Source: Blattamonas nauphoetae
Taxonomy: Eukaryota; Preaxostyla; Oxymonadida
Assembly (NCBI GenBank): GCA_033064195.1
Contig: JARBJD010000009.1
Location: 620,001 to 684,000, forward strand
Length of the DNA: 64,000 bases
Direction: 5' to 3'
Below are positions 56,279-63,790 of the stretch, piece by piece. A program made the translations under genes and the position numbers. How positions within the stretch are numbered: the stretch's first letter is position 1; every line of letters begins with the position of its first letter. The notes under the pieces are model-generated. The model had not been told where the DNA came from, did no database searches, and saw nothing but the letters and a program-made list of their open reading frames with translations.

Positions 56279-58144
56279 TCAATTTGGAATAATTCCTAAA
56301 TCTTTATGTAATGCTTTCAATGTGTGATTAGGATAGTACTCAACTTTTGGTTCACCATTGCTGTATCGTAAGACCCACCATGTGGTTGCAGTGGTTGCTA
56401 GAATCGGTGCTGGAGGATGAGTAAATGTTGTCATATCACCACCACTTTGACTCGGATTGTAAACATTATAGTATGTGTCAAGATTGCCTTGATATATTGG
56501 ATGTGATCTCAAAGTGACAGCAGTGTTTCCTTTTGAACTGATCGAATCATTGCAGTTGGTTGGACATCCACTTCTCTGAGTAGGAAAGCACAGAAGGAAG
56601 TCAGTATTGTCATGAACTGGACGAACTCTTGTCATTGTTTCATTGGGATATGTTCCGTCACCAGTGAGTTTCTCTTCAACGAGAGAATCCGTCAGTGATC
56701 GCTCCAAATCATCAGGAACAGCTAGGTACGAATCGAGATTGAGAGTCGATAATGCGAACTGATAGAAGCGAGCTCCAATAGTTGTCGTTGGTTGTTCTGG
56801 ATAATACCTGTTTTGTAAAGTCACTTGGATATTCTTCTGCATTGGATTGTGGAAACAAGTGACTTCATTATCGTCATGACGGAAGAGAAGCATGATATCC
56901 TTGGCATTCACCACTACCATTTGCTGAGTACAATCAATTCCTGTTGCCGTTGGCGTCTTCTGAAATGGATAGAATGAGATCTTCTCAGCTGGAATTGTTC
57001 CAGGACGATTTGTGTACATCTCCATGAGTTTCTTTATCGCACCATCTTTCATTTTGTATCCAACACTCATGCAATACACATCATCAATTCGATAGTTTGT
57101 GACGTTCAATGAGATGTACTGATCCACGAATTCTGGTTCTGTTGTCACGACATTGGCTGTTGAACAAACTATGTCTTTGGTAACGGTTGGTTGAAGAAAT
57201 GATTGACCAATTTGAACGAAGTTCTTTGTGCATGAGGTGACAAGATTATTCAGAAAGTAGGGACGATGTTGAATACAATTGAGAATTGCTGCTTTAATCG
57301 TTGGTGCTGATGCTGTTCCAGTGACGAGTGATGATAGTGTATCTTTCAAAGTGAGTTCAGGATGAACAGAACAACAAACAAACGCATCTTCATTCATGTG
57401 CACACTTAATTTCAAATCTCCAAAGAGACATTTTGGATAGTCAGTCATCCCTGAGAAAATGAGAAGATCTTCCAGATTGATTGACACACGAATTGGTACA
57501 TCGATTGTGTCTTGAAACACTCCTGTTCCAGACGTCGTTGTGAAATCCGAAAGTGGAATATAAACTCCAGCAACCGATTCATCATGATTCCAAGCATTCT
57601 GCCAAGGTGTGTGACAATGTTTTCGATTCTCCAATTGACTCTTCGGTTTGATCAAATTGTAAATGTGTGATTCCATTGAGACATCATTGTTTGTTGTGCT
57701 GATGATTCTCTGATTGTTGTGAAGAACAGTAAGGTCACGAAAGATAGATGCCGAATGTTTGAGTCCAACGAAGATGAAGATTCTTTCATTCATGTACGAT
57801 CCAACCTTACCAGCTGTTGTTTGCCAATTATTAACTTTCAGAGTCGCAGTCATGGTGAATGTAATGAATGAATCATCGATTTGACAAATGTCTTGATTTC
57901 CAGTCAGTGGAATGATTATCTCTTGTCCCGTGTAGAAGCGTGCATTCTCTGATGGTTTCAATTCCTGAATCGAAGTACTATGTGCTCCATCATTCATGAG
58001 GTAATTAATGTGATGTTCGGACATCAGTTGCTGTTGTATTTGACCCATGTCATCTCTTGTGTATTCTATCCTTCCAGTGGTATTTCCAGTCAGTGATGAT
58101 GCTCCAGTTCTTTTGTTTGTCAGATGTGTTATATGCGAGTTCAT
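56279..58144 (-). CDS. capsid-like protein B (double jelly-roll candidate)
   Basis: 621 aa, paralogue of the protein at 54543. Corresponding points are TGQEIIIPL, IFRDLTVLHNNQRII, KHCHTPWQNAWNHDESV, DYPKCLFGDLKLSVH and ILATTATTWWVL. The N-terminal 45 residues and a ~20-residue loop near 270 are additional. Both genes are intact, unlike other parts of the element. They may form one capsid with two kinds of capsomer, or one may be a minor component. Confidence 0.75.
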   Translation of the reverse strand: MNSHITHLTNKRTGASSLTGNTTGRIEYTRDDMGQIQQQLMSEHHINYLMNDGAHSTSIQELKPSENARFYTGQEIIIPLTGNQDICQIDDSFITFTMTATLKVNNWQTTAGKVGSYMNERIFIFVGLKHSASIFRDLTVLHNNQRIISTTNNDVSMESHIYNLIKPKSQLENRKHCHTPWQNAWNHDESVAGVYIPLSDFTTTSGTGVFQDTIDVPIRVSINLEDLLIFSGMTDYPKCLFGDLKLSVHMNEDAFVCCSVHPELTLKDTLSSLVTGTASAPTIKAAILNCIQHRPYFLNNLVTSCTKNFVQIGQSFLQPTVTKDIVCSTANVVTTEPEFVDQYISLNVTNYRIDDVYCMSVGYKMKDGAIKKLMEMYTNRPGTIPAEKISFYPFQKTPTATGIDCTQQMVVVNAKDIMLLFRHDDNEVTCFHNPMQKNIQVTLQNRYYPEQPTTTIGARFYQFALSTLNLDSYLAVPDDLERSLTDSLVEEKLTGDGTYPNETMTRVRPVHDNTDFLLCFPTQRSGCPTNCNDSISSKGNTAVTLRSHPIYQGNLDTYYNVYNPSQSGGDMTTFTHPPAPILATTATTWWVLRYSNGEPKVEYYPNHTLKALHKDLGIIPN

Positions 58145-58166
58145 TTTATCAAAAATAAAAAAACAA
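58145..58166 (-). promoter_or_regulatory. T-rich start-proximal motif
   Basis: Minus strand GTTTTTTTATTTTTGATAAA before ATG 58144. Confidence 0.65.
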
Positions 58167-58172
58167 TAATGC

Positions 58173-58475
58173 TTATTTCTTTTTCAGTTTCTTCTTCTTT
58201 GTTTTCGGTTTCAGCTTTTCTTCCAATCGCAGTATTTCACCTCTGAGTTTATTCGCAACTGCAGTGTTTCCTTCATTCATTGCTTGCTCATACTGAGCCA
58301 TCTTTTCTGCATGGATTTGCTGATCCGACTTCACATCTGGTATCATTTCAATTCCTGTCTGTGCTACCTTCGAGATCAGTGGTCCAACAAAGGGGATGAG
58401 ATTCAGAAATGGAGCTCCTACTCTGAGTATGTTTTTGCCAACTGCTGCTAATTTTGATAACCAACCTGGTGCCAT
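58173..58475 (-). CDS. small MAPG protein 1, possible minor virion protein
   Basis: 100 aa from ATG 58475, chosen over upstream in-frame codons because the T-rich motif precedes it. Starts MAPGWLSKL, then a hydrophobic, amphipathic region (GAPFLNLIPFVGPLISKV) and a strongly basic C-terminus (KPKTKKKKLKKK). The arrangement resembles membrane-active or DNA-binding minor virion proteins such as adenovirus pVI or core proteins; inference only. Confidence 0.65.
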   Translation of the reverse strand: MAPGWLSKLAAVGKNILRVGAPFLNLIPFVGPLISKVAQTGIEMIPDVKSDQQIHAEKMAQYEQAMNEGNTAVANKLRGEILRLEEKLKPKTKKKKLKKK

Positions 58476-58493
58476 TTTAGGAAAATAAAAATA
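58476..58493 (-). promoter_or_regulatory. T-rich start-proximal motif
   Basis: Minus strand ATATTTTTATTTTCCTAAA before ATG 58475. Confidence 0.6.
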
Positions 58494-58512
58494 TTCGAAT
58501 ACTAGTGAATGA

Positions 58513-58821
58513 TTATCCTTTGAATTGAATTTTGGAATTTGACGAGAGTGGCATATCATCATTGGTGAATCGTCCATTTCGTGGAGGTTCGTACTCGATC
58601 ATCTTTGGATTTTGTTGTCGATTGATTGCCTTATTCTGTTGATAAACGTCCATCATTCCTCCTAATCCATTCAGTATTCCACCTGCTGTTTGTCCGAATT
58701 TACTGTTCGTTTGAGAGAGCAATCCACCACCGACTTGAAGTAATGTTGGAGCTAGAGGTTTGATGAATTGAAAGAATTGCTTGCCGATATTTTTGAGTTT
58801 GTTGAAACTTCCTGGTGCCAT
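58513..58821 (-). CDS. small MAPG protein 2, possible minor virion protein
   Basis: 102 aa; starts MAPGSFNKL, parallel to protein 1 (MAPGWLSKL), then FFQFIKPLAPTLLQVGGGL and a Gly-rich segment GGILNGLGGMMD. Polar C-terminal tail. The shared MAPG-x-x-KL start suggests the two are paralogues or share a processing signal. Confidence 0.65.
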   Translation of the reverse strand: MAPGSFNKLKNIGKQFFQFIKPLAPTLLQVGGGLLSQTNSKFGQTAGGILNGLGGMMDVYQQNKAINRQQNPKMIEYEPPRNGRFTNDDMPLSSNSKIQFKG

Positions 58822-58861
58822 TTATGCAATTTTGAGAAATTGTGTTGAAGAGACGAAGTCT

Positions 58862-58886
58862 ATTTAAGTAAAAATAAAAAATACAA
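58862..58886 (-). promoter_or_regulatory. T-rich motif, about 40-65 bp upstream of start
   Basis: Minus strand TGTATTTTTTATTTTTACTT. It lies farther from the ATG at 58821 than the others, so its use as promoter rather than leader is favoured. Confidence 0.55.
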
Positions 58887-58934
58887 TTCATTTATAATTT
58901 TAACGAGGAAATAATCTCAGAAGAGATTTCTGCC

Positions 58935-59519
58935 CTAACGGGGTATTGCTTTCGTCAGAGAAATGCCATAATTGAGAATAGTGTTGTATGCTTCATTGAA
59001 GGCAATGCTCATGTCTTTTCCTCCAATAAGGATCTTGAAAATGGTTCGAAACACTGGGAGTTTATTCAGACATAGGCACTTGTCAGACAGGTCATCCAAT
59101 TCGATCACCACATCATTGATCCCAGTGAGTGTAGCAATCAGTGCACATAAATCACTTTGGTTTGTGATCAGTTTCTTCGAAGGTTCAATGAGATTATTCA
59201 GTAGTTTCTTTTCACATGCGAATGCATTCTTGTAGACGAGTAGTAACTGATCTTTGAATGCTGAAATGTTGGAAGTGTACTCCCTAAGTGGTATAGAACG
59301 GCTTTGAATGGGGGCTGATGGATATGTCTCGAGTGGTGGATCATAAGCACCTCGTTCATTTTCAAGCTCCACATTTGCGCTCTGGTCATTACGATCTTCG
59401 AGTCTCGATCTTCCAGAATTGGATCCTTTATTGTCGATGATGACATTGTTGGTGATTGATGTTGGTGCTGAAGAAGAACTTGTGTGTTTTGTAAATTGAC
59501 AACTTAGAATTGGTTGCAT
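58935..59519 (-). CDS. element protein with PSAP motif, unknown
   Basis: 194 aa from ATG 59519. Residues 1-75 are disordered and hold PPLETYPSAPI, which contains PSAP, a known ESCRT-I (TSG101) binding motif. The rest is helical (LLLVYKNAFACEKKLLNNLIEP; CALIATLTGINDV). Function unknown; motif occurrence may be chance. Confidence 0.6.
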   Translation of the reverse strand: MQPILSCQFTKHTSSSSAPTSITNNVIIDNKGSNSGRSRLEDRNDQSANVELENERGAYDPPLETYPSAPIQSRSIPLREYTSNISAFKDQLLLVYKNAFACEKKLLNNLIEPSKKLITNQSDLCALIATLTGINDVVIELDDLSDKCLCLNKLPVFRTIFKILIGGKDMSIAFNEAYNTILNYGISLTKAIPR

Positions 59520-59522
59520 CAC

Positions 59523-59545
59523 TTTCTATAAAAATAAAAAATATA
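59523..59545 (-). promoter_or_regulatory. T-rich start-proximal motif
   Basis: Minus strand ATATTTTTTATTTTTATAGA before ATG 59519. Confidence 0.65.
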
Positions 59546-59562
59546 TATTAATGTTTTTAAAT

Positions 59563-60525
59563 TCACATTTCTGCTCGATCTATAGCTCCCATTCCAGAAC
59601 TGTCCAACTGTGCAAATCGATAATACCCAGGCATTTCAGATTGGTATCCACTGATATCATCATCTGTGACTGTTTTGAATGCTTTGGCTTTCAGTTTATT
59701 AACTTCTGTTGATATGTGAGTTGAATAGCGAGTACAGTATTCCGATAAATACGTTGTATCTTGAGTGATCATTTGGAGAAACACTGGATAAATCTGATCT
59801 TTGAAGGCTTTCTTTTGTTTCATACTGGGATTGTAGTCCTGAACATGATCATGAAGCCATTGATCCCACATCAGTGATGCAATCTGTGATTGAATTGAAT
59901 TGAACACCATATTGTCTAACACATTCTTGCTGGGATCAGCTGGATTGCTTCGATTTGCACGAGTTATTCCCAATGTGTCTGTCATGTGTTCACCAACAGC
60001 TCTCTTCATTATTGCATATGGTTGTTGAGATCGTTTGGTCTTCATCTCTTCAAAGCTGATGTCTCGATAATTGGTTGGCAAATCGTATGTTCCATTTTTG
60101 AGGAAATTCCGATGTACAGCTTTGATTTTCCTTCCATTTTCTTGATTGAATGATGTGTATGGTTTCTGTCTTCGCATATCTGGTGTTGGATTCATTGCGT
60201 AGTATGTCTCTTTGACTGGTCTACTGTTGTATGGAGTTAGCATGGCACCATTGACTGCAATCAGATCTCCAGTATCATTATCGTAGACCATCACATCAGG
60301 AACTTGTCCATATTGTTCTATTTTCGCAGTCCAATTTCGTCCTGTTCTTGTAATATACTCACGAGCTGATGGAAGACTACACAGAGCATCATTGCGTCTG
60401 GTTTGAATATCATCATCGGCATAGATTCGTTTCAATGCTGCTTGAGTCTCCGGTCCGTATCTCATTTTTGGTTTCTTCGCTTGTGCTTTTCTTTGTGGTT
60501 GAACGTACACTATCTTTTGTGACAT
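59563..60525 (-). CDS. element protein, unknown (320 aa)
   Basis: Basic N-terminus (MSQKIVYVQPQRKAQAKKPKM). No recognised motif. The middle is polar with many Tyr/Arg; residues 215-285 are helical (MWDQWLHDHVQDYNPSMKQK). It may be a virion or DNA-binding protein. Confidence 0.6.
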   Translation of the reverse strand: MSQKIVYVQPQRKAQAKKPKMRYGPETQAALKRIYADDDIQTRRNDALCSLPSAREYITRTGRNWTAKIEQYGQVPDVMVYDNDTGDLIAVNGAMLTPYNSRPVKETYYAMNPTPDMRRQKPYTSFNQENGRKIKAVHRNFLKNGTYDLPTNYRDISFEEMKTKRSQQPYAIMKRAVGEHMTDTLGITRANRSNPADPSKNVLDNMVFNSIQSQIASLMWDQWLHDHVQDYNPSMKQKKAFKDQIYPVFLQMITQDTTYLSEYCTRYSTHISTEVNKLKAKAFKTVTDDDISGYQSEMPGYYRFAQLDSSGMGAIDRAEM

Positions 60526-60538
60526 TGTGTGTTTTCAT

Positions 60539-60553
60539 ACAAAATAAAAAAAC
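60539..60553 (-). promoter_or_regulatory. T-rich start-proximal motif
   Basis: Minus strand GGTTTTTTTATTTTG, about 14 bp before ATG 60525. The divergent ATPase gene on the plus strand lacks a clear copy and has only TATTTTAATTAG nearby. Confidence 0.55.
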
Positions 60554-60586
60554 CAAAAGTATATTTTAATTAGAGTTAAATCACAA

Positions 60587-61357
60587 ATGAAGAAATCGAA
60601 TATGGCTAAACCAGAGGTTTCACGGAGGGTGGAACCCTTGTCTCTAACAGCATATGTGAATGCAAAATTGAGTGAAGCATCAAGTAGGAATGTTTCTCAT
60701 GAAGTGCAATCACAGATTCATCCAGACTTAAATTTCAATCGCAATAGTGTTAATGTCCTTGTTGGAAACAGAGGAAGTGGAAAGACCTTCAATGCTCTTC
60801 GAGAAGTTGCCAAGCTCCAGAATGTCCAAGTCAGAAACGAACTATTCCATCTGTTTGTCTTCGTCACTGATAAGAATATTGATCCAACCTTCGACAAGTT
60901 CAAACCAATACTGAACGTTCCATATGTGAAAGTCAAATACGATGATGCACTTCCATTTCTGTTGGAACTATCTGAATCAAAGGCAGCTTATGAAGAGATC
61001 ATAGACAACCAGTGGCAGGACAGAATTACTGATGAATGCAGGGAGGATCTCTTTGACTCACTGTACATTGATGACTTCTCAGTGAAGAATCTCCAAACGA
61101 TTATCCTTCTTGATGACTGTCGCAGAATCCTAGGTGAACGTAGAACATCCAAAAATAGAATGACAATGATGGACCTTTTATTGGAGAATCGACAGCCAAA
61201 GTTCACATTCTTTCTGACGATGCATGAACTGTTCAGTTTGTCTGCAGACATGAAGTCAAACATTGATTCGATGTGGATCTTTGGAGGATTCAACAAAGAA
61301 CGAATCAGTCGAGTCTATCCTCAGTTGAACTCACCAATTGATACTCAACAATTTTAG
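60587..61357 (+). CDS. packaging-type ATPase (A32/FtsK-HerA-like), with in-frame TAG
   Basis: 256 aa to a TAG at 61355-61357; the same frame then stays open to TAA at 61466-61468 (293 codons in all, including the TAG position). Walker A is VGNRGSGKTFNALREV (residues 55-70), Walker B is TIILLDDC near 180, with a Gln/His-containing sensor region (FFLTMHE) after it. This is the DNA-packaging ATPase of Polintons and large DNA viruses. The extra C-terminal part after the TAG (NIYQRKQKCEAIILRYN) looks coding. So the gene is either truncated by a recent mutation or read through. The first ATG was chosen; ATG 60602 is a possible start. Confidence 0.85.
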   Translation: MKKSNMAKPEVSRRVEPLSLTAYVNAKLSEASSRNVSHEVQSQIHPDLNFNRNSVNVLVGNRGSGKTFNALREVAKLQNVQVRNELFHLFVFVTDKNIDPTFDKFKPILNVPYVKVKYDDALPFLLELSESKAAYEEIIDNQWQDRITDECREDLFDSLYIDDFSVKNLQTIILLDDCRRILGERRTSKNRMTMMDLLLENRQPKFTFFLTMHELFSLSADMKSNIDSMWIFGGFNKERISRVYPQLNSPIDTQQF

Positions 61358-61447
61358 AATATTTATCAACGAAAACAGAAATGTGAAGCAATCATTCTTC
61401 GATACAATACTGATGGAGTAGCACTGAATGAGATCAACAAAGATGGA

Positions 61448-61774
61448 TTAATCAGAAGGGTCCATTAATTCTTGGATGAGGTTACCAATTGAGTCAGTCA
61501 GCGCTCGAATTGATTCTTCAATGTCAGATAATCTTTGATCAATCGAGAGTGAATTAGGAGGAGTGGAAGCATCAACATATCGTTTCCTCAGTGCTATCTC
61601 ACCTCTTATTTTTGTTATTCGATCTCCATCAATTTGAATCATCCTATTCAGTTTCTGAGTTGTGTACTCATTCAGTTCTTTTCTATTCTTCTCCAAGTAT
61701 CTCTGAAAGTCGTGGATGTTTGTGAACTCTTTCTGCTCAGGATCAAACGGTTCTAATATTTTCAGTGATGTCAT
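61448..61774 (-). CDS. element protein, coiled-coil, unknown
   Basis: 108 aa. Helical, with LSIDQRLSDIEESIRAL at the C-terminal end of the heptads. Overlaps the extended ATPase frame tail to tail by 21 bp. Confidence 0.6.
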   Translation of the reverse strand: MTSLKILEPFDPEQKEFTNIHDFQRYLEKNRKELNEYTTQKLNRMIQIDGDRITKIRGEIALRKRYVDASTPPNSLSIDQRLSDIEESIRALTDSIGNLIQELMDPSD

Positions 61775-61793
61775 TTAAATGAAATAAAAATAT
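61775..61793 (-). promoter_or_regulatory. T-rich start-proximal motif
   Basis: Minus strand AAATATTTTTATTTCATTTA before ATG 61774. Confidence 0.6.
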
Positions 61794-61843
61794 TTGAAAC
61801 ATTATTGAAGTTACGCCAAATTGAAGCGAACGAAGTTCTGAGG

Positions 61844-63307
61844 TCAGAATAGACCGAATTCAGCAATGAACTCTGGTGATAAGTCGTCAATTGAGTCAGC
61901 ATGGAACTTGGTGTGTTGGATTGGAACGTAGACAACTTTTGACAGACACGTCAGTCCATTCAGTAGAGTAGCAACCACATTCCCGTGCTTGTATTCAATG
62001 AATTTCCCCACGAATTGAAACTGTCTACGCTTCTTCTGAAACTTGGCAACAGTCTTGTCCAAATCAAGGTGAATCAACAGAATGTTTCCTGGTTTGTATT
62101 TCCATAACATCTGTGATGTCTGCTGTCTTTGGATGTTCTTCAATTGCTCTTCACAACTGGAGATATACAGTGCTTCGATTTCTCTATTGTTTTGTGCCTG
62201 CTGTGGAGTGAACTTGTTCCAGTACGCTCGATGAGGAGTCATGTTGTAGTATTCCACCATCTGATTCATCAATGAATGATTGGCCATCTGTGTTGCATTG
62301 TCTTGGAATCCATCTCTGATTGTTCTGATCACTCGATCGACAATTCTATTGTGATTTGTGAATGGCGAACTTGTGAAATATGTACTGACGTTCTGATCCT
62401 TGAAAAACTCTGATGCTTCAATGCTAGTCCATGCTGCTTCACCATCACCTCGAATGTTGTTCACGTGAACGCCACGATAATTAATCAGGTCATTGATTGC
62501 AGTCTTGACTTTGCTCCATGATTTATCCAGAACAGGAATGACAACCAGGTATTTGGTGTTGATGTTAATTGCGAAGAGGTATATCTGCAACACTGTTTTC
62601 GACGTTGGTGATTGGATAAAGACAAGATCAATTTCCCATGATCCGAACTTGGGAGAAAAGTATGGTCGATCACAATTCTGTGGAACCTTTCTGTCTGATG
62701 TCTTCTGTGGATCACCAGTTATTGCTTTGGACATAAATTGCATCTTTGATCGAAAAGGATACACAATTTTTTCCGTTGCTTTTGGAATCATTGGTGGATC
62801 AATTCTCATCGCATCACCTCCTTTTCTCTCCTGAATTTTCCTCGGATGTGCAGCACTCCATCTGTGATCAAATTCCTCATACCAATCCTGAAATGATCTT
62901 CCTCCGAATGGGATTTGTTTTGTGTGAGTCAGAATGAAGTCAAGATCTTCGTTCGCAATCTTTCTGTTTATCGAGGCTCGAACGAATGTGTCTCTGTTCA
63001 TTTTATTTGGCATCCAGAATGTGTGATGTAATAAAGTGTTCCATCTGCTTTTGATTTTCATTATTGAGTTCTCAGCTTTGATCTGTTCATCTTCTGAATC
63101 GTTTCTCTGTTGATGATCAAACAATCCTTTCATTTGTGCCAACTTATTGAGCACTTGCTGTGTCGTCGGTTCGTAGTGTCTGATCTCTCTCACAGGGTGT
63201 TTGAATGGAGTTGTTCTGATTGACATTGGTGGATTGGGAATTCTGTCATCATCGTCCTCCTCTTCAAATTTCCTCTCCTTCATTGGATATTCATATTCAA
63301 ACCCCAT
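61844..63307 (-). CDS. retroviral-type integrase (Maverick c-integrase)
   Basis: 487 aa from ATG 63307. It contains an rve-type DDE core: FGSWEIDLVFIQSPTS (first Asp), LFAININTKYLVVIPV, then VHNIRGD-like GDGEAAWTSIEASEFF (second Asp and supporting residues) and HNRIVDRVIRTIRD (Glu position replaced by Asp: expected N-x-x-x-E, here RIVDR), an unusual change. A C-terminal SH3/chromo-like end (GKFIEYKHGNVV) follows. An N-terminal HHCC-like zinc pattern is not clear. Upstream frames (63317-63768) may be part of this gene, broken. Confidence 0.8.
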   Translation of the reverse strand: MGFEYEYPMKERKFEEEDDDDRIPNPPMSIRTTPFKHPVREIRHYEPTTQQVLNKLAQMKGLFDHQQRNDSEDEQIKAENSIMKIKSRWNTLLHHTFWMPNKMNRDTFVRASINRKIANEDLDFILTHTKQIPFGGRSFQDWYEEFDHRWSAAHPRKIQERKGGDAMRIDPPMIPKATEKIVYPFRSKMQFMSKAITGDPQKTSDRKVPQNCDRPYFSPKFGSWEIDLVFIQSPTSKTVLQIYLFAININTKYLVVIPVLDKSWSKVKTAINDLINYRGVHVNNIRGDGEAAWTSIEASEFFKDQNVSTYFTSSPFTNHNRIVDRVIRTIRDGFQDNATQMANHSLMNQMVEYYNMTPHRAYWNKFTPQQAQNNREIEALYISSCEEQLKNIQRQQTSQMLWKYKPGNILLIHLDLDKTVAKFQKKRRQFQFVGKFIEYKHGNVVATLLNGLTCLSKVVYVPIQHTKFHADSIDDLSPEFIAEFGLF

Positions 63308-63316
63308 TGATTTCAA

Positions 63317-63768
63317 GTTTCTCTTCTGTCCAATTTTGATTGAGATTCAGGTGATTCTATTGCTATTGGTCTTTGCACTGGAATGGGTATTGGTCTTGCC
63401 TCTGCAGGGCTTCGAACTCTTGGTGAGAGAATTGGTGTCACTTGTTGATTGTACTTTCGATGATATTCTTTATACATCTTGTATGCTTTTCACATCTCCA
63501 ATCACTAAAACGTTTTCCCAAGAATTCAATAAGAAACTGTGAGACTACTTTTGTTCCATCTGGTAGAGTTAACTTTGGAGAGAAACTCCATTGAACCAAT
63601 CCTCGAAATATGTCTCATCATCGTCCATTACATACTCCATTTGAATCATAGACATCATATACTGGTAAAAGTGTTGGCTCCATTGAACTGACATTGAATA
63701 TTTTGATTTGAGAGTGTTGTGTGCAATTCAGCAACCTATTCACTAAAGCATTAATCTGTCGTGTTCAT
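63317..63768 (-). pseudogene. frame-broken coding region upstream of integrase
   Basis: ATG 63768 directly follows the T-rich motif but reaches a stop after five codons. Protein-like pieces then appear in changing frames: INALVNRLLNCTQ (about 63755-63720), VQWSQHFYQYMMSMIQMEY (about 63695-63640), KLTLPDGTKVVSQFL (about 63585-63540), YKEYHRKYNQQVTPIL (about 63480-63430), reaching the integrase frame after a stop at 63315-63313. Codon-like composition continues across each break. At least four shifts are needed. Either decay or sequence errors. Confidence 0.7.
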
Positions 63769-63785
63769 TTATTCAAAATAAAGTT
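63769..63785 (-). promoter_or_regulatory. T-rich start-proximal motif
   Basis: Minus strand AACTTTATTTTGAATAA before ATG 63768, in front of the broken frame. It implies that this was the real gene start. Confidence 0.55.
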
Positions 63786-63790
63786 TGTGT

